Assembly (NCBI GenBank): GCA_028095005.1
Contig: CM051459.1
Span: 202,345,902 to 202,409,901, forward strand
Length of the DNA stretch: 64,000 bases
Direction of reading: 5' to 3'
From: Rhynchospora pubera
Taxonomy: Eukaryota; Streptophyta; Magnoliopsida; Poales; Cyperaceae
In this document: positions 62,901-64,000 of the stretch, one piece after another
Layout: each line of letters begins with the position of its first letter
How positions within the stretch are numbered: position 1 is the stretch's first letter
Program-made: the position numbers and the translations under genes
The notes under the pieces: model-generated
The model's input: only the letters and a program-made list of their open reading frames with translations
Database searches by the model: none
Told to the model about the DNA's origin: nothing

Positions 62901-63819
62901 AATTTGCATGCTCCTTGTGCACTGTAACCAAGAAGGGTTGGTACCCACCCCCTGAAGAATCCCCTGGCACCTTGTTCTTTTAGAAGTACACCAAAGCCTG
63001 AGGAGATGCTCTTATATTTGGCAGGGTCAATCTGAGAATTTATCAAGGGAATGTCAGTTTGGATATTTACCATCTTTTCTTTTGTGAAATAAAATAGAGG
63101 TTTCAGACCCCTTTTCTAATAAAGGGAATGGGTGCACAAAAAAAAAAAAAATCTGGTTCAATTGAATGTGCAATGCCCACATTTGGTCCTCAATTTTGTA
63201 GACAAATTAAACAAAATAAACAACTAACATAACGATCATAAAAATAATTTAGCCTATTTAATATAGTTCCATACCAAAACGACACCAAATTTTGAGTTAA
63301 ATTTCTTAAACTGAGCTCTGTATTCCACGAATATTCCAAAAAAAAAAAAAAGCAGTAACAACAGCTTCTAAATCATGGTCTTATTTGATTGGAGCAGACA
63401 ATTGAGTCATCCTTCACAAGTAACATTTCCACAGCTGAATTATGCACCAGGTGAGCTATGATCACACCACTACCATCCTTCTATAATCTATATCAAACTA
63501 ATCGCACCGCTACAACTATCAAAAAATTTCAAAATTCAAATACAAAAGAGTAGTCACAACAAACCTGCATGTTGCATTTGACGAGATCGAGCGGGGTAAC
63601 GGCCATATGAGTAAGGCCACAGCTGAGGATCCCTCCGGCGGTGCACGCACCGTAGTAAGCCGGAGAGAACATCTCGATCTTCTTCTTCGACTCATTCGGC
63701 GACTGGATCATGAAAGAATCGGCCGATCCAGGGGTGCGATCGAAGACCTTGCTCGCTGACGAGCTGTAGAGGTAGCTCGGGAGGAGAGATTGGCGCGATT
63801 TCTTTTCTGACAGATCCAT
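59993..63819 (-). CDS. Mitochondrial phosphate carrier (MPT3/PHT3 type)
   Basis: Imports phosphate across the inner mitochondrial membrane for ATP synthesis. Six exons on the minus strand: 63565-63819, 62670-63031, 62405-62448, 61149-61363, 60174-60298, 59993-60062; all GT-AG, in phase, total 356 residues, the normal length. Three repeats of the SLC25 fold are visible through their PX[DE]XX[RK]-type signatures: TPLDLVK (repeat 1), CPMEAVK (repeat 2) and the degenerate HPADNLV (repeat 3), which is characteristic of phosphate carriers. [21 protein letters not shown] is the typical repeat 1 end (residues split by no intron). The N-terminus carries a Ser-rich presequence-like stretch; the C-terminus is Ala/Pro/Gln-rich, as in plants. 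A CGTTTGGAT MITE lies in intron 3. A broken duplicate is at 26968-29570. Confidence 0.94.
61534..61701. mobile_element. MITE of the CGTTTGGAT family in carrier intron 3
   Basis: Ends GGGGCCGTTTGGATC / GATCCAAACGGCCCC. The interior contains aacaatccaaactcttcaca and the cacttcccaataaattta stretch shared with copies at 24983 and 26050. No clear target duplication. Confidence 0.65.
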
Positions 63820-64000
63820 GGCGAGAGATGCTTAGAGGAGAGGAGAAGAGAGAGAATGAAGAGAAGGTTGTGTTTTTGTTGGGTAGATCAAATAAATAAT
63901 AAGTAGAGGTGATTCCGACTTTCTCGAGCGAAAATCTTGGAATGCCTTTTGTTTTTTTTTTCTTTTCAAGCCATGTTGGAATTGTAGATGATGACTTATT
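63820..64000 (-). promoter_or_regulatory. 5' UTR/promoter region of the phosphate carrier
   Basis: The minus strand upstream of the start codon is CT-rich (ctctctcttctcctctcctc), a common plant 5' UTR feature. No TATA box can be assigned with confidence. Confidence 0.4.

Overview
The window is nuclear DNA of a flowering plant. It holds three recognisable host genes: a G-type lectin receptor kinase, a 13-exon RIO2 kinase and a 6-exon mitochondrial phosphate carrier. These sit in AT-rich intergenic DNA crowded with plant-type transposons and one integrated plant pararetrovirus. The sequence does not allow a confident species or order. All function calls rest on motif and family recognition; no database search was possible.

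Layout. 1-10.9 kb is accessory DNA: a short hAT element (814-1481), a complete gag-only Ty1-copia retrotransposon with about 98.6% identical LTRs and a 5-bp target duplication (1831-7267), a LINE 3' remnant split by a hAT-like element that itself holds a Mutator-type MITE (7740-9558), and small MITEs. 13.57-16.22 kb is the intronless receptor kinase. About 17.5-24.8 kb (minus strand) is a badnavirus-like endogenous pararetrovirus with promoter, poly(A) signal, tRNA-Met primer site, an ORF2-like gene, a MP-CP-PR-RT-RNaseH polyprotein broken by two frameshifts and a stop, and an extra 141-codon ORF. 27-29.6 kb is a pseudogene copy of the phosphate carrier 3' end, interrupted by a 1.76-kb MULE. 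29.67-33.15 kb is a 3.48-kb MULE-like element with a clean 9-bp duplication, hairpin-rich termini and two internal tandem arrays.

36.7-49.3 kb is the most interesting block. Two inverted arms of about 560 bp enclose a (TA)n tract in which four elements sit end to end, separated only by TA repeats: a deleted MULE with a transposase remnant, a 393-bp MITE, a 5.5-kb MULE with about 160-bp terminal inverted repeats and an intact three-exon FAR1-like transposase gene facing a small GRF-zinc-finger/membrane gene, and a 2.9-kb long-hairpin element carrying a LINE fragment. The 393-bp MITE and the FAR1 MULE share their terminal motif. A second TA-tract cluster of similar MITEs lies just 3' of RIO2 (56.4-57.4 kb), and a 385-bp member with a 9-bp duplication sits in RIO2 intron 8. 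The picture is a MULE/FAR1 family and its short derivatives piling into TA microsatellites.

51.7-56.2 kb is RIO2 (plus strand) and 60.0-63.8 kb is the phosphate carrier (minus strand). The three host genes are unrelated housekeeping or signalling genes and do not form a functional cluster.
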